Source: Shewanella putrefaciens
GTDB lineage: Bacteria > Pseudomonadota > Gammaproteobacteria > Enterobacterales > Shewanellaceae
Reading direction: 5' to 3'
Length of the DNA: 64,000 nt
NCBI RefSeq assembly: GCF_016406305.1
Contig: NZ_CP066369.1
Span: forward strand, 1,754,501-1,818,500
Shown here: in pieces, positions 18,272 to 29,218 of the stretch
Position numbering within the stretch: the stretch's first letter is position 1
Layout: each line of letters opens with the position of its first letter
Made by a program: the position numbers and the translations under genes
Notes under the pieces: generated by a model
The model's database searches: none
Told to the model about the DNA's origin: nothing
Seen by the model: only the letters and a program-made list of their open reading frames with translations

Positions 18272-18622
18272 ATGAATCAACATCACAGTATTAATTATCT
18301 GGAAATCCCCAGCCGTGATATCGCAAGTTCCAAGGCCTTCTTTAATAAGGTGTTTGGTTGGAAGTATGTGGATTATGGCCCAGAGTATAGCTGCTTTATG
18401 GATGTGGGGATCACGGGCGGGTTTTATCAGGCGGATGTGGATTTTACACTTGTGCGTGGCTGCCCATTGATTGTCTTGTATAGCAATGATTTAGAGAGTA
18501 CCCAAGCTTCGGTTATCGCAGCGGGAGGAAAGATTACCACGGGGATATTTAATTTTCCCGGTGGAAGACGATTCCATTTCACCGAGCCCTGCGGTAATGA
18601 ATATGCCGTCTGGTCAGAATGA
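18272..18622 (+). CDS. VOC family protein
   Basis: The 116-residue protein has the VOC pattern: YLEIPSRDIASSKAFFNKVFGW at the N-terminus, a GGFYQ strand, PLIVLYSNDLESTQASV and the C-terminal FPGGRRFHFTEPCGNEYAVW. The substrate is unknown. The 3' end overlaps the start of the DUF1289 gene by about 26 bases, so the two are likely one transcript. Confidence 0.85.
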   Translation: MNQHHSINYLEIPSRDIASSKAFFNKVFGWKYVDYGPEYSCFMDVGITGGFYQADVDFTLVRGCPLIVLYSNDLESTQASVIAAGGKITTGIFNFPGGRRFHFTEPCGNEYAVWSE

Positions 18623-18809
18623 TCCTCTGATAAATCCTTGTGTTAGAAACTGTTGTTTGGATGAGCAAGATATTTGTTTGGGGTGTTTTCGGCATTTGGA
18701 TGAAATTTTAGCTTGGCGGTCGATGTCAGCAGAAGAGCGTTGTTGTTGCTATGTAAAGATGGCGGAACGCAGGGAAATTCAGCAGGCGAAATGGATGACT
18801 AAAAAATAG
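18597..18809 (+). CDS. DUF1289 domain-containing small cysteine-rich protein
   Basis: From the ATG at 18597 (another at 18603) the product is about 70 residues. The pattern NPCVRNCCLDEQDICLGCFR followed by WRSMSAEERC is characteristic of DUF1289; the four conserved cysteines suggest a zinc or iron site. The function is unknown. It is coupled to the VOC gene by overlap. Confidence 0.82.
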   Translation: MNMPSGQNDPLINPCVRNCCLDEQDICLGCFRHLDEILAWRSMSAEERCCCYVKMAERREIQQAKWMTKK

Positions 18810-18810
18810 T

Positions 18811-18838
18811 GCGGTGATAGTGCTTACTCTATCACCGC
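18811..18838. terminator. Bidirectional terminator between DUF1289 gene and cdd
   Basis: A perfect ten-base stem (GCGGTGATAG / CTATCACCGC) with an eight-base loop lies between the two convergent stop codons. Read on the minus strand it is followed by ACTATTTTTT, a good U run for cdd. Confidence 0.75.
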
Positions 18839-18854
18839 GCCGTGGAGAATATTG

Positions 18855-19745
18855 TCAGACAGGGTCGACAACAATATGTTCAAGTTCAATTGCAGCAACC
18901 GTGTGGAGTGCATCCATGGTTGCTCCCACTAAACTGATTTTCCCTTGGGAAGACTCGATAAGCACGGCTCGGCTTATCTCACTGAACTCACGATTGTGGC
19001 GAGTGAGATTCGATAAGGCCATTTGCATTGGCAACATTGAGGGGTTAAACGCGGCATTTTCGGCGTAACGTCCACAATAGGTTGCACCATCGGCCGTTTC
19101 AAGCACTACGGCCGCATAACTTTGAGTGTAAGGAGCATAACTCAAGCCTGCGTGATCTAAGCCTTCGATGATCATAGGATCGCTACTGTCGAGCGCAAAT
19201 TCCATTTCGTGCTTTGCCAGTAAAGGTGAAGTGACATTCAGATCCGTAGGACCAAAAGCATAGGGTAAATAATAGGCTAGCGAGTGACTGTCTTGGGCTG
19301 GTAGATGAATGGCTATCTTAGCCCCATCGACCAACTCATTCATAAATTGGCGGCAATGACCACAGGGGCTTGCATTAACAATCATATCAACGATTTGGCT
19401 TTCACCACTGAGCCAAGCATGACTAATCGCACTTTGTTCTGCATGCACTGAGTGGAACAGGGCTTCTCCTGGGAGCTCTAAATTGGCACCCATATAGATA
19501 TCACCACTCTTACCCTTTGCAATTGCGCCGACATAAAACTCACTGATCGGCGGTTTAGCCAGTGCCGCTGCTATGGGTAATAATGCGAGTAATACCTCTG
19601 CTTCGGTCATCTTGCTGGCACGCGTTAACTCAGCAAGCTGCTGTGCATCAATGTGTCCAGCAAAGTTTTGATGCAATAAGGGAATAAGTGCATCGGCCAA
19701 CGGCGTTGGCAACTGGGTTATGCTGCGAATGAATCTATCTTGCAT
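18855..19745 (-). CDS. cdd: Cytidine deaminase
   Basis: The 296-residue length matches the two-domain E. coli-type enzyme, with an N-terminal catalytic domain and a C-terminal pseudo-catalytic repeat. The active site is visible: HAE at 101-103 (zinc ligand H101 and catalytic E103) and PCGHC at 127-131 (ligands C128 and C131). It converts cytidine or deoxycytidine to uridine in pyrimidine salvage, a partner pathway to upp at 55.7 kb. Confidence 0.96.
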   Translation of the reverse strand: MQDRFIRSITQLPTPLADALIPLLHQNFAGHIDAQQLAELTRASKMTEAEVLLALLPIAAALAKPPISEFYVGAIAKGKSGDIYMGANLELPGEALFHSVHAEQSAISHAWLSGESQIVDMIVNASPCGHCRQFMNELVDGAKIAIHLPAQDSHSLAYYLPYAFGPTDLNVTSPLLAKHEMEFALDSSDPMIIEGLDHAGLSYAPYTQSYAAVVLETADGATYCGRYAENAAFNPSMLPMQMALSNLTRHNREFSEISRAVLIESSQGKISLVGATMDALHTVAAIELEHIVVDPV

Positions 19746-19948
19746 TTCCCGATTCCTTGTTTGTTAAGTTCATGGAATAACATTCTAGTAATTTTGTTAC
19801 AGTATAAATGCGAGTTAGCTCGCGTTTATGGCTTCAAAACCTGTACCTAAGTGCATTTCTGATAAGAACTACACTCTTTTCGTTACGACTACTTACGCTA
19901 AATGGTGAGTGTTTTTAACTAATTGATTTAATACGTATCTTTTACTGA

Positions 19949-21361
19949 TTAAAGTTCTCGCAAGTAGTGACATAAAGCCGTAAGCAACTTTTGCTTGCTT
20001 TCATCGGCCTCAGTATCTTGAAGTAGATTTTCAAGTTTCAGCAAATAATCTTGATCCGCTAAACGGCCTTGGCAGAATTCACGCCAACGCTGTGACTCTT
20101 GATAATCCAGTAGCTCTGGGTAATTTCGGGCGCGATAACGAAACAACATTTCAGGGATGCGAGCATCGTCAAATTGCAATTCGAGTGCGGCTAGATTTTG
20201 CGGTAAGGTATGACGGATTATTTCCATTTTGGCTTTGTCCGCGGGACTAAAAAAACCACCGGAATACAACATTAAATCGGGATCCGTTGTCGAACTTTCC
20301 CCATCGAGTTCAAACAATTGTGCCAGTTTCTCCCTAAGCTCCGGATGACTCTTCAAGCGTTTATATTGCTCCCTTGCGAAAGCTTTATCGATATTGAGTC
20401 TCGCAGCCTGCGCATCGTCCAGAATTTTAGCCGAAGTGATAAAAGGGCATTTATTTAAATGGATTTGTTTGACCGGAATAGGTAATTCATCTTCGGCCAA
20501 ATCGGCTCTTGCGGTGTACATTCGAGTCTTAATTTGTTCAACATCAAGCTCAAATAGCGGAGTTAAATCCATCGCTAAATTAACGCAGATCACAGCATTT
20601 TTGTTGCTTGGATGATGGGCAACGGGCGCAATTAATGTAGTACAACCCTGTTGGGCACTGATCTTTGAACTAACATGGGCCAAAGGCTGCATGTTGAGCA
20701 CGTCAATCTGATCGGCAACCGCTTGTTTTCGACGCAGATCAAAATAATATTGGTAGAGCTTGGGCTGTTTTTCTTTGATCAGTTTGGCCATTGCTATAGT
20801 CGCATAAACATCGGACATAGCATCATGGGCTTTTTCATGGCTTAGACCATTTGCCTGGGTGAGGTGCTCTAATTTAAAGCTAGGTGAGCCATCTTCTTTT
20901 AGTGGCCAGTTAATCCCATCGGGTCTAAATGCGTAGCAAGCGCGAACTAAATCAATGATATCCCAGCGCGAATTGCCATTTTGCCATTCCCGAGCGTAGG
21001 GATCGATAAAATTACGGTAAAAGCCGTAACGGGTCACTTCATCATCAAATCTCAGGGAATTATAACCAGCGACACAGGTATTGGGCTGGCTAAACAGTGC
21101 CTGGATACGTCCCATAAACTCCGTTTCGGCAATGCCCCGTAAATTGGCCAATTGCGGGGTGATCCCCGTGATTAAAATGGCTTCGGGGGAGGGGAGATAA
21201 TCGCTGGCCTGTTTACAGTAAAAGGTCTCGGGTTCACTAATAATATTCAGTTCTAAATCGGTTCGAATACCCGCAAATTGTGCAGGTCTATCCTTTGCAG
21301 GATGGGTCCCGAAAGTCTCGTAGTCGTGCCAGAATATACTTGGCTGGAATTGTGTAGACAT
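19949..21361 (-). CDS. sbcB: Exodeoxyribonuclease I
   Basis: The 470-residue protein has the DEDD exonuclease start FWHDYETFG (D13, E15), the TQANGLSHEKAHDAMSDVYAT motif with the later catalytic acid, and the C-terminal domains expected for Exo I, including NYPELL and a final helical segment. It degrades single-stranded DNA 3' to 5' in recombination and mismatch repair. It is transcribed alone. Confidence 0.96.
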   Translation of the reverse strand: MSTQFQPSIFWHDYETFGTHPAKDRPAQFAGIRTDLELNIISEPETFYCKQASDYLPSPEAILITGITPQLANLRGIAETEFMGRIQALFSQPNTCVAGYNSLRFDDEVTRYGFYRNFIDPYAREWQNGNSRWDIIDLVRACYAFRPDGINWPLKEDGSPSFKLEHLTQANGLSHEKAHDAMSDVYATIAMAKLIKEKQPKLYQYYFDLRRKQAVADQIDVLNMQPLAHVSSKISAQQGCTTLIAPVAHHPSNKNAVICVNLAMDLTPLFELDVEQIKTRMYTARADLAEDELPIPVKQIHLNKCPFITSAKILDDAQAARLNIDKAFAREQYKRLKSHPELREKLAQLFELDGESSTTDPDLMLYSGGFFSPADKAKMEIIRHTLPQNLAALELQFDDARIPEMLFRYRARNYPELLDYQESQRWREFCQGRLADQDYLLKLENLLQDTEADESKQKLLTALCHYLREL

Positions 21362-21537
21362 AATTTAAATCAAATGACCGTTTGTCGAATATTAGCATCT
21401 TAACACTGAAACCCCTTGGAAGCACATTTGCCCTGCGCCAAGGTTCAGGAATTATATTGAAAAGATAATCGCTTAACAGGTGATTTTTACCTCGTTTGGG
21501 CGTTACAATTCAGCCTGAAAAGGGGAATTAATGTCTT

Positions 21538-22344
21538 ATGTATCATCAATATTTAAATGAACCTATGGTCCTCGATGCCGATAAAGCATCAATTATGACC
21601 TTATCATTGCCTGCCGATATCAGTGATTTTATTGTGCTACAAGCGATGAGCGCACCTCTATTAGAGTTGATTGTGGTTGCCGATGGGGCTCAGCCTAAAA
21701 TTGCGATACGGTTTCAGCCACTGATGGGGCTTAAGTTAAACTCAGTGCCCTCTGAACAGATCCAATTTTCCAATCCAATTCACCGCACGTTTGGGCAAGG
21801 AATGCGTCTCTACAGCCGTATGGGGACCGCGCCTAAGTTTTGTGCCGCCGAGCTACGTACCGGAGTTTCTTTCAAATTAGATTTGAATAACGGCCTGTGT
21901 TTGGCATTACAATCGGCCTCGAAATTTGAGTTAGTGCCATTAGAGTCTGATTTAAGAGTGCTGCATGAGCCGCAGGTACTGCTTATGGCTAAAGCGATAT
22001 TGGCAAGGCAATACGATTATGGTGCGTCATCGGAAGCTCTTGCAATATATATGACTGAAATTGAACAGGTTAGAGCTGAACTGCAAACCTTTTTACGTGG
22101 AGAGTTAGGGCAATATCATGCCAGTTTGGCCGAAGAGGCCATTAGACTCGATCCATTATTGCAACAAAAGCGCCAATGGATGTTTCGAACTTATACTCAT
22201 ATGTTTGAACGCCCGAACTATAACCGTGCCTCTAACGATGCACAAAGTATCGATAAATCCTTGAGAAAACTCGAATGCTTCGAATTACTCGCCACCCCCG
22301 AGTTGATACAAATGGTTGAGCGATTAATGGAAGATGAAGCCTGA
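21538..22344 (+). CDS. Conserved protein of unknown function
   Basis: I do not recognise this 268-residue protein. It has no signal peptide or membrane helix; the first half is beta-rich (IRFQPLMGLKLN, GVSFKLDLNNGLCLAL) and the second half strongly helical (EALAIYMTEIEQVRAELQTFLRG). The best ribosome binding site (AAAAGGGG) is spaced for an out-of-frame ATG at 21531 that reads only nine codons, while the real ATG sits at 21538. It lies 57 bases before rlmA on the same strand, so the two may be co-transcribed. Confidence 0.75.
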   Translation: MYHQYLNEPMVLDADKASIMTLSLPADISDFIVLQAMSAPLLELIVVADGAQPKIAIRFQPLMGLKLNSVPSEQIQFSNPIHRTFGQGMRLYSRMGTAPKFCAAELRTGVSFKLDLNNGLCLALQSASKFELVPLESDLRVLHEPQVLLMAKAILARQYDYGASSEALAIYMTEIEQVRAELQTFLRGELGQYHASLAEEAIRLDPLLQQKRQWMFRTYTHMFERPNYNRASNDAQSIDKSLRKLECFELLATPELIQMVERLMEDEA

Positions 22345-22401
22345 GCTTGCTTGTTATCATCAGTAAAATGAATAGTTTAGTAGAAATTATAGAGCCCGAA
22401 T

Positions 22402-23217
22402 ATGTCATATTTATGTCCCCTCTGCGGCTTGCCGCTTACGCTGACCGAACGCACTTGGGGCTGCCCGCGACAACACAAATTTGATATAGCCAAAGAAGGC
22501 TATGTGAACCTGTTACCAGTACAAAAGAAAAACTCTAAAGATCCCGGTGATAACAAACAAATGATGTTTGCTCGGCGGGAGTTTTTAAATGCGGGTTATT
22601 ATCAAGGGCTGAGCGATAGGGTTAATCAACTGGCCTTGGAATACGCAGGCAGAGCGCAGCAAGTCCTCGATATCGGTTGTGGGGAAGGTTATTACAGCCA
22701 TCGTCTATACCACATACTCGCGCAGGATCATCCCTGTCATTTTCAAGGGTTAGATATTTCTAAATCTGCGATCAAGTATGCCGCCAAGCGTTATCCTGAA
22801 TTAGAATTTTGTGTTGCGAGTGCCTATGAGATGCCAATAGCATCACACAGCATTGATTTGGCGATTCGGATTTATGCCCCCTCAAAAAATGAGGAACTTC
22901 AACGAGTGATGGGCAATGATGGTATTCTCATTACCGTTTCCCCCGGTCCAATGCACCACTTTGCTTTAAAACAGCAAATTTATGCCGAGCCAAGATTGCA
23001 TCCCAAGTCTGATGCCAGCATTGCAGGGTTTGAATGCCTGCATCTGGAACGACTCATGTCGCAACTTGAGCTAAAAGACAGCGAACATATTGCCCATTTT
23101 CTGGAAATGACTCCCTATGCGTGGAAGTTTACCGCAGAGCAGAAACAGCGCTTTGCCCTAGAGGGGCTTTGCTGTGAACTCGATTTCCAAATTGAAGTAC
23201 ATCGCATTTCAAAATAA
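22402..23217 (+). CDS. rlmA: 23S rRNA (guanine-745-N1)-methyltransferase RlmA
   Basis: The 271-residue protein starts with a zinc finger (C5, C8, C21, H25), followed by the family signature KNSKDPGDNKQMMFARREFL and an SAM-binding motif VLDIGCGEG (88-96). The catalytic-domain segment APSKNEELQRV is typical of RlmA. It methylates G745 in helix 35 of 23S rRNA. Confidence 0.95.
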   Translation: MSYLCPLCGLPLTLTERTWGCPRQHKFDIAKEGYVNLLPVQKKNSKDPGDNKQMMFARREFLNAGYYQGLSDRVNQLALEYAGRAQQVLDIGCGEGYYSHRLYHILAQDHPCHFQGLDISKSAIKYAAKRYPELEFCVASAYEMPIASHSIDLAIRIYAPSKNEELQRVMGNDGILITVSPGPMHHFALKQQIYAEPRLHPKSDASIAGFECLHLERLMSQLELKDSEHIAHFLEMTPYAWKFTAEQKQRFALEGLCCELDFQIEVHRISK

Positions 23218-23361
23218 CAATCAGATTTAAGCTATTGAAATAAACTATTTAAAATGCTTAACTGTCATTGCTAAGCTGTATGAACATTCATGTTCTACGG
23301 GCCGGTTGAAAAACCCTAAGTTGAATTAGGCAAAATAAATATTTCAAAGTGTCGCAGTATG

Positions 23362-23389
23362 TTGACTTATCTTTAGAATGGTTTATAGT
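23362..23389 (+). promoter_or_regulatory. Sigma-70-type promoter of the cold-shock gene
   Basis: TTGACT (23362-23367) and TATAGT (23384-23389) are separated by 16 bases. Transcription would start near 23396, leaving an untranslated leader of roughly 128 bases, as is usual for cold-inducible csp genes. The rest of the 306-base gap before the gene shows no other feature. Confidence 0.6.
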
Positions 23390-23523
23390 CTTACTAGCTT
23401 GAAGGTTGGGCTTATATTTATGTGTTCAATACGACCAGTTCGTCCTGTAAACATAAGTAATACCGGCATTTTCCAGCTCCACCGCCGTTAAGGCTTTAAT
23501 TTTTTATTTACAGGATTTATATC

Positions 23524-23733
23524 ATGTCTCAAGTTACTGGTGTTGTTAAGTGGTTCAACTCTGATAAAGGTTTCGGATTCATTGAGCAAGAATCAGGTCC
23601 AGACGTATTCGTACACTTCCGTGCGATCAACTCTGACGGTTTCAAAACTCTTGACGAAGGTCAGAAAGTTTCTTTCACTGTGACTCAAGGTCAAAAAGGT
23701 CCACAAGCTGAAAACGTAACCATCATTGGTTAA
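23524..23733 (+). CDS. Cold-shock protein (CspA family)
   Basis: The 69-residue protein is a single cold-shock domain with both RNA-binding motifs, KGFGFI (15-20) and VFVHF (28-32). It binds single-stranded RNA/DNA and melts RNA structure. The long leader upstream suggests post-transcriptional cold induction. The codon choice is strongly biased to highly expressed codons. Which csp paralogue it is cannot be settled from the sequence alone. Confidence 0.93.
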   Translation: MSQVTGVVKWFNSDKGFGFIEQESGPDVFVHFRAINSDGFKTLDEGQKVSFTVTQGQKGPQAENVTIIG

Positions 23734-23773
23734 TTTTCAGTGTCGTTAGCTAAGCGCTAATGACAATGGATTT

Positions 23774-23805
23774 AAAGAGCTGTGGTTTATACCATGGCTC
23801 TTTTT
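23774..23805 (+). terminator. Rho-independent terminator of the cold-shock gene
   Basis: AAAGAGC and GCTCTTT flank an inner TGG/CCA stem, followed by TTTTTG. It sits about 40 bases after the csp stop codon. Confidence 0.8.
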
Positions 23806-24176
23806 GTTTGTGTTGAATTTATACCTCAGATCCTTCCGCGTTCTTTTTTCTGACAAATTTTTCCGATAGTTACCTCTTCTTTTATAGCAATCACATTAAA
23901 TATCTAATCAGTTTAGAGCCTCACAGGCATCTCAATCCAAGGCGCATTGACGCAGAAATGGTCATTCCCTTTTAAATTAATGCAACACGGGAGTGGGGTG
24001 TCTGTGTGGCTCCCGAAGGGCGGCTGATGTTCACTCCATGGCAGCGCGCTTTATACTGCGTTTAAGACTTTCGGCAGAGCACCACTATGCCTTCAAGCCT
24101 TCGCCTTGTCTAAAGCGCGTTGAACTCCCGCTGAATGAACAGATATTTAATACGATTGGTATTAAACATTAACGAT
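23806..24176. other. Gene-free, partly structured intergenic region
   Basis: No protein gene is seen in these 371 bases between convergent csp and the SulP gene. A perfect nine-base inverted repeat (CGCGCTTTA at 24045-24053, TAAAGCGCG at 24111-24119) encloses a 57-base GC-richer segment. The section from about 23930 to 24140 is richer in G and C than typical spacer and looks unlike a random gap. Confidence 0.45.
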
Positions 24177-25736
24177 TTATGAATCGAGTTTGTCATCGGC
24201 GACTTTATAGTGTGGATCATCAAGCAGATTGACCTCGACCAGATCACCCGCTTTTCTCAGTAGCGCTTTACAGTCGGCACTCAAATGGATTAAGTGCAAT
24301 TTTTTACCTGCATTAACATAGCGTTCGGCCAGTGTATCTATTGCCTCAAGGGCCGAGTGGTCGGCTACACGGGAGTTTTTGAAATCAATAACTACGTCCT
24401 GGGGATCTTGGGATGCATCGAATAACTCTAAAAAGTTGGCAATTGAACCAAAGAATAGCGGCCCATTGAGTTCGTACACTTTCCACCCCTGGGCATTTTG
24501 GCTCACATTGACACTGATGTGTTTAGCGTGTTGCCAAGCAAATACCAACGCTGAGACGACAACACCGACAAATACCGCAAAGGCAAGATCGGTAAAGACA
24601 GTCACGGTCGTCACTAGCACGATAACGAAGGCGTCATGTTTTGGCACTTTACCCATAAATTTAAAGCTGGCCCATTCGAAAGTGCCGAGTACCACAATAA
24701 ACATTACTCCGACTAGTGCAGCTAATGGGATGATCTCAATGAAAGAGGCACCAAATAAAATAAAAATCAGCAGTGCGATAGCTGCAGTAATGCCAGATAA
24801 TCTGCCGCGTCCTCCCGAATTAATGTTAATCATCGACTGGCCTATCATGGCACAGCCACCCATGGCGCCAAAAAAGCCACTGGTAATGTTACCTACGCCT
24901 TGTCCAACACACTCTCTATTACTGCGTCCGCGGGTATTGGTCATTTCATCGATCACCGTGAGCGTCAGTAGTGATTCAATGAGTCCAACCGCTGCAAGGA
25001 TGAATGAATAGGGCAAAATGATATACAAGGTTTCAAAATTAAATGGGACGGCAGGAATGGCGAAACTTGGCAATGAGCCGGCAATAGTCGCATGTTCATC
25101 GCCGCTCATGGTTTTTAGAAAGTCTAATACGTTACGGGTGTCGAGATCTAAGCTGACAGCAATTGCCGTGACAGCCAAAATAGCGACTAATGATGAAGGC
25201 ACCGCAGTGGTGATCTTTGGTAAAAAATAAATAATGGCCATCGTTAGGGCTACTAAACCTAACATGAGCATTAATGGTTCCTGGGGTAGCCAGACTAAAT
25301 TACCGCTGGCATCCTTGACTTTAAATTGCCCAAGTTGCGCTAAGAAAATAACAATCGCAAGCCCGTTGACGAAGCCTATCATCACAGGATAAGGCACAAT
25401 GCGGATAAATTTACCGAGTTTACATACACCTGCAGCAATTTGGATCAATCCTGCGAGTACCACAGCGGCAAAAAGATACTGTACGCCGTGTTCCACCACA
25501 AGGGAAACCATCACGACGGCCATTGCACCAGTGGCGCCTGAAATCATTCCTGGACGGCCACCAATTAATGCTGTAATAAGTCCCATGATAAAGGCGGCAT
25601 AAAGTCCAACCATAGGCTCTACATGGGCGACAAAGGCAAAGGCAACCGCTTCAGGAATAAGTGCGAGTGCGACTGTTAAACCAGAAAGCACATCGGCTTT
25701 ATGACTAGACGTTTTGTGGCGAATGAGATCAAACAT
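24177..25736 (-). CDS. SulP-family inorganic anion transporter with STAS domain
   Basis: From the ATG at 25736 (AGAGG four bases upstream) the product is 519 residues. Ten to twelve helices carry the SulP pattern ([20 protein letters not shown] near the N-terminus, [30 protein letters not shown]), and the C-terminal ~100 residues form a STAS domain ([19 protein letters not shown]). Substrates in the family include sulphate, bicarbonate and dicarboxylates; it cannot be assigned here. The gene lies downstream of rne but behind a terminator, so it has its own promoter. Confidence 0.93.
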   Translation of the reverse strand: MFDLIRHKTSSHKADVLSGLTVALALIPEAVAFAFVAHVEPMVGLYAAFIMGLITALIGGRPGMISGATGAMAVVMVSLVVEHGVQYLFAAVVLAGLIQIAAGVCKLGKFIRIVPYPVMIGFVNGLAIVIFLAQLGQFKVKDASGNLVWLPQEPLMLMLGLVALTMAIIYFLPKITTAVPSSLVAILAVTAIAVSLDLDTRNVLDFLKTMSGDEHATIAGSLPSFAIPAVPFNFETLYIILPYSFILAAVGLIESLLTLTVIDEMTNTRGRSNRECVGQGVGNITSGFFGAMGGCAMIGQSMININSGGRGRLSGITAAIALLIFILFGASFIEIIPLAALVGVMFIVVLGTFEWASFKFMGKVPKHDAFVIVLVTTVTVFTDLAFAVFVGVVVSALVFAWQHAKHISVNVSQNAQGWKVYELNGPLFFGSIANFLELFDASQDPQDVVIDFKNSRVADHSALEAIDTLAERYVNAGKKLHLIHLSADCKALLRKAGDLVEVNLLDDPHYKVADDKLDS

Positions 25737-25890
25737 GGAACCTCTGTTACTCAATTGTTGTTGCAAAAATAAGTCGCGCATACTATCAAAAAATGAGATT
25801 AAGCTACACCTTAAATGTCGGTTAATTCTGCTGTTGTCATAAAGACGTCCTCTTTATATCAAGGTATTTCAGGACGGGACATTCTGAAAT

Positions 25891-25920
25891 AAAAAAGCCA
25901 TGCAGTTGCATGGCTTTTTT
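25891..25920 (-). terminator. Terminator of rne
   Basis: AAAAAAGCCATGCA pairs with TGCATGGCTTTTTT, a near-perfect palindromic hairpin with A and T runs on both sides, so it is bidirectional in form. It begins 14 bases beyond the rne stop codon. Confidence 0.88.
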
Positions 25921-25933
25921 GAGTGGCAAAGGC

Positions 25934-28900
25934 TTACGCTGATGGGCGCGCCATATCCGATTCTGCGCTGTTAGCCAGTTTTACCTTAGGTGCCGAGGCT
26001 TCGTCGGTTGTATTCGAGTCGTATTCACGTCCCTTAGGCACTTCGACTTGGGCTCTTACTTCAACCACAGGCTTAGTCATATCCGACGATACCATAGCTC
26101 CAAAGCGACTCGCAGCTTTAGGCTTGCTTGTCACTGCATCCGTCACTTGCGGATTAACCGTCGTCGAAACCACTTGAACTTTCGCCTGTGGTTTAGTCAT
26201 TGCGGCAGGTTTTGCCATCGGAGCCGATGCGACAGCTTTGGCAGAGTCTTTTGCGGTTTCTTTTACCACAACAAGGTTTTCTACTGCGGGTTCTATGTTG
26301 ACCTCAGCCGCTTGGGGCGTTACTTCAACTATAACCGCGTCGTGAGTATCGGCTTTTGCTTCTGGCTGCGGATTTGTTACCGCTGTCGCTTCTGCTTGTT
26401 CTATTACCTGAGCTTTGATGCTTGGCACGGCAACCTCTGGTGCTATTGCAACCTCGGTTTCAACAACGGCAACGGTTTCTTTTGCTGCGGTTGTTACGGC
26501 TTCCACTGGCGCGGCAAGGTTAACCATCTCTACTTCAGCTTGTTCAACTGGCGCCTGCGTTACAACGACTTCGGTATTTGTTACTGGAGTTGATGCTGCC
26601 ACGGAGGTGCTTATCACTTCGCTTGGGTACTCTTGATCAACACCTAATTCATCGTTAGGAATGAATTGGGCTGGTGCAGAAGTACCTTGCTCATCTTCAT
26701 CGCGGCGGCGACGTTGACCAGCAGCGCGTAGATGACGTGGACTACGGCGACTACGGCGCTGTCCATCGCGGGATTCACGTTTGGCTCTTTCTTCTGCGTC
26801 GATATTATCCGCATCTGTTTCAGTTGCTTGTGAATCAACAGTCATCTCGGCAACATCGGCTTTGATTTGATCAGCACTGCCAGTTTCAGCACCGTCAGCT
26901 GAGACTAAGGGCGCGTTAACTGTGTCATCGATGGTTTCATTAGCTTCAGTTTCGGTAAGTTCGGCGGCGATGTCGGATACTTCCTTCACCTGGGCCGTTT
27001 CTTTACGTGGCTGACGACGTGCACGGGGAGCTTTGGCTTCTGCTGGCACTTCCTCCGCGATTTCAGCTGCCACAGCGGCATTAACCGCCGCGACTTCAGC
27101 TAACAGGGCTTCTTCTTGAAGGCTGCTATCTGGCGTGTTGCTACCATTGTCGATACGCACTTTGCGGCGCATATTACGACGTTGGCGACGTTCACGGGCG
27201 ACTTCTTGCTTAGGGGCATCATCTGCTTCAATGTCGGCAACCACATCTTTTGCCGCTTGTACACGTGGCTTAGGTTCGGCTTTAGCTGGACGTTTAGCCG
27301 CTTCATCTTTTTCGCGTACAGGACGTTCTTGTGTGCTGGCTGCTACATCAGTCGGTTTTTTTGGATTGCGGCTACGCGGCTCACGAGTGCCTTCTTTTGC
27401 TTTGTCGGCATCTTGGGCATTGCGTGGGCGGCGAGTGTCATTACGACGGTTACGGCGGTTAGCGTTAGCTGCACTAGTATCAGTTGTTTTAGTTTCAACA
27501 ACTTTTACGGGTTCTGCTTTTTCGCTTGGTGCAAACATGGCACTGATCGCACTCACAAGTTTGCTGAAGAAGCCTGGTTGTGGCGCTTCAACTTTCACCG
27601 TTGGTGATGGCGCTTGCTCCACTTTTTGTGGTGCAGCAAAACCTTTTAATGCTGGCTCTGGTGCTGCGGTACGTTCCAGTTTGCGCGGCTCGTACAGTTT
27701 GGCTTCAGGATGCTCAATACGTTTGTAGCTAGATTCGCTGATTTCATCGTCACTGCGGTGACGGATCACGCGGTAATCTGGCGTCATCATGTGCGCATCG
27801 GGGATCACATACACTTCAACATCGTGGCGCTGTTCTGTAATGCGAATGGCCTTGCGTTTCTCGTTTAACAAGAAAGCCGCTACATCCACAGGCACAATGG
27901 CTTCGATTTGAGAGGTGTTTTCTTTGATGGCTTCTTCTTCCATCAAACGTAAAATCGATAGTGCTAAAGACTCGGTACTGCGAATCGTGCCTTGGCCATG
28001 ACAGCGAGGGCAGATATGCGCCGCTGATTCTTCTAAAGAGGGGCGCAGGCGCTGGCGAGACATTTCCATTAAACCGAAACGCGAGATGCGACCTAACTGC
28101 ACGCGAGCGCGGTCGTGGTGCACTGCATCACGTAAACGGTTTTCCACTTCACGCTGATGGCGCACAGGCGTCATATCGATAAAGTCGATAACCACTAAGC
28201 CACCTAAGTCACGTAGGCGTAATTGACGGGCAATTTCATCGGCGGCTTCGAGGTTAGTATTAAGTGCTGTCTCTTCGATATCGCCGCCTTTAGTGGCGCG
28301 GGCAGAGTTGATATCGATTGAGGTTAAGGCTTCTGTTGGGTCGATAACAATCGAACCGCCAGATGGCAGACGTACTTCACGTTGGAAGGCAGATTCGATT
28401 TGTGATTCGATTTGGAAGTGAGTAAATAACGGTACTTCGGCTTCGTACAGTTTTACACGCTCAACGAAATCTGGGCGAACTAAGGCGATATGTTGCTTAG
28501 CTTCTTCAAAAATACGGGGATGATCGATGAGGATTTCGCCCACGTCACGGCGTAAATAGTCACGAATAGCGCGTACGATCACGTTACTTTCTTGGTGAAT
28601 TAAGAAAGGCGCGCCCTTAGTTTGTGCCGCTTCAGTGATTGCGGCCCAGTGGTGTTGCAGAACTTTTAAGTCCCACTTTAACTCGGCTGATTCTTTGCCA
28701 ACACCCGCAGTACGAACGATAAGCCCCATGCCTGCTGGCACTTCTAAATCGGCCATCGCTTCTTTTAACTCAGTGCGCTCATCACCTTCGATACGACGGG
28801 ATATTCCGCCTGCACGTGGGTTGTTTGGCATTAACACTAAGTAAGAACCCGCTAGACTGATAAACGTCGTTAATGCCGCGCCTTTATTGCCGCGCTCTTC

Positions 28901-29218
28901 CTTGTCAATTTGGACAATAACTTCCTGTCCTTCACTGACCACTTCTTTGATATTAGGGCGACCTTGGAATGAATATCCCTTAGGGAAATATTCTCTGGCG
29001 ATTTCTTTTAGTGGCAAAAAGCCATGGCGATCGGCACCGTAGTCAACGAAAGCGGCTTCTAAAGAGGGTTCTACGCGGGTAATTTTACCTTTGTAAATAT
29101 TGGATTTTTTTTGCTCATGACCTGGACTTTCAATATCTAGATCATACAGTTGTTGCCCATCAACAAGGGCAACACGCAACTCTTCTGATTGAGTTGCATT
29201 GATTAACATACGTTTCAT
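25934..29218 (-). CDS. rne: Ribonuclease E
   Basis: The ATG at 29218 begins [17 protein letters not shown], the canonical RNase E start; a frame open to 29257 is upstream leader. The 1094-residue protein has the N-terminal catalytic half (S1 domain from about residue 35, then the RNase H-like and DNase I-like parts) with the zinc-link cysteines C403 and C406 in CPRCHG. The C-terminal half is disordered and of two kinds: Arg-rich RNA-binding blocks ([26 protein letters not shown]) and Val/Ala/Glu-rich low complexity. It initiates mRNA decay and processes rRNA and tRNA; the C-terminal half scaffolds the degradosome. Confidence 0.96.
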   Translation of the reverse strand: MKRMLINATQSEELRVALVDGQQLYDLDIESPGHEQKKSNIYKGKITRVEPSLEAAFVDYGADRHGFLPLKEIAREYFPKGYSFQGRPNIKEVVSEGQEVIVQIDKEERGNKGAALTTFISLAGSYLVLMPNNPRAGGISRRIEGDERTELKEAMADLEVPAGMGLIVRTAGVGKESAELKWDLKVLQHHWAAITEAAQTKGAPFLIHQESNVIVRAIRDYLRRDVGEILIDHPRIFEEAKQHIALVRPDFVERVKLYEAEVPLFTHFQIESQIESAFQREVRLPSGGSIVIDPTEALTSIDINSARATKGGDIEETALNTNLEAADEIARQLRLRDLGGLVVIDFIDMTPVRHQREVENRLRDAVHHDRARVQLGRISRFGLMEMSRQRLRPSLEESAAHICPRCHGQGTIRSTESLALSILRLMEEEAIKENTSQIEAIVPVDVAAFLLNEKRKAIRITEQRHDVEVYVIPDAHMMTPDYRVIRHRSDDEISESSYKRIEHPEAKLYEPRKLERTAAPEPALKGFAAPQKVEQAPSPTVKVEAPQPGFFSKLVSAISAMFAPSEKAEPVKVVETKTTDTSAANANRRNRRNDTRRPRNAQDADKAKEGTREPRSRNPKKPTDVAASTQERPVREKDEAAKRPAKAEPKPRVQAAKDVVADIEADDAPKQEVARERRQRRNMRRKVRIDNGSNTPDSSLQEEALLAEVAAVNAAVAAEIAEEVPAEAKAPRARRQPRKETAQVKEVSDIAAELTETEANETIDDTVNAPLVSADGAETGSADQIKADVAEMTVDSQATETDADNIDAEERAKRESRDGQRRSRRSPRHLRAAGQRRRRDEDEQGTSAPAQFIPNDELGVDQEYPSEVISTSVAASTPVTNTEVVVTQAPVEQAEVEMVNLAAPVEAVTTAAKETVAVVETEVAIAPEVAVPSIKAQVIEQAEATAVTNPQPEAKADTHDAVIVEVTPQAAEVNIEPAVENLVVVKETAKDSAKAVASAPMAKPAAMTKPQAKVQVVSTTVNPQVTDAVTSKPKAASRFGAMVSSDMTKPVVEVRAQVEVPKGREYDSNTTDEASAPKVKLANSAESDMARPSA

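Noticed and set aside
24379..25011. 210-codon open frame antisense to the SulP gene
   Set aside because: The minus-strand frame encodes a complete SulP/STAS protein; the plus-strand frame has no family resemblance or ribosome binding site.
26048..27728. Several open frames antisense to the rne 3' half
   Set aside because: They mirror the Arg- and Ala/Val-rich low-complexity part of RNase E and have no sign of independent coding.
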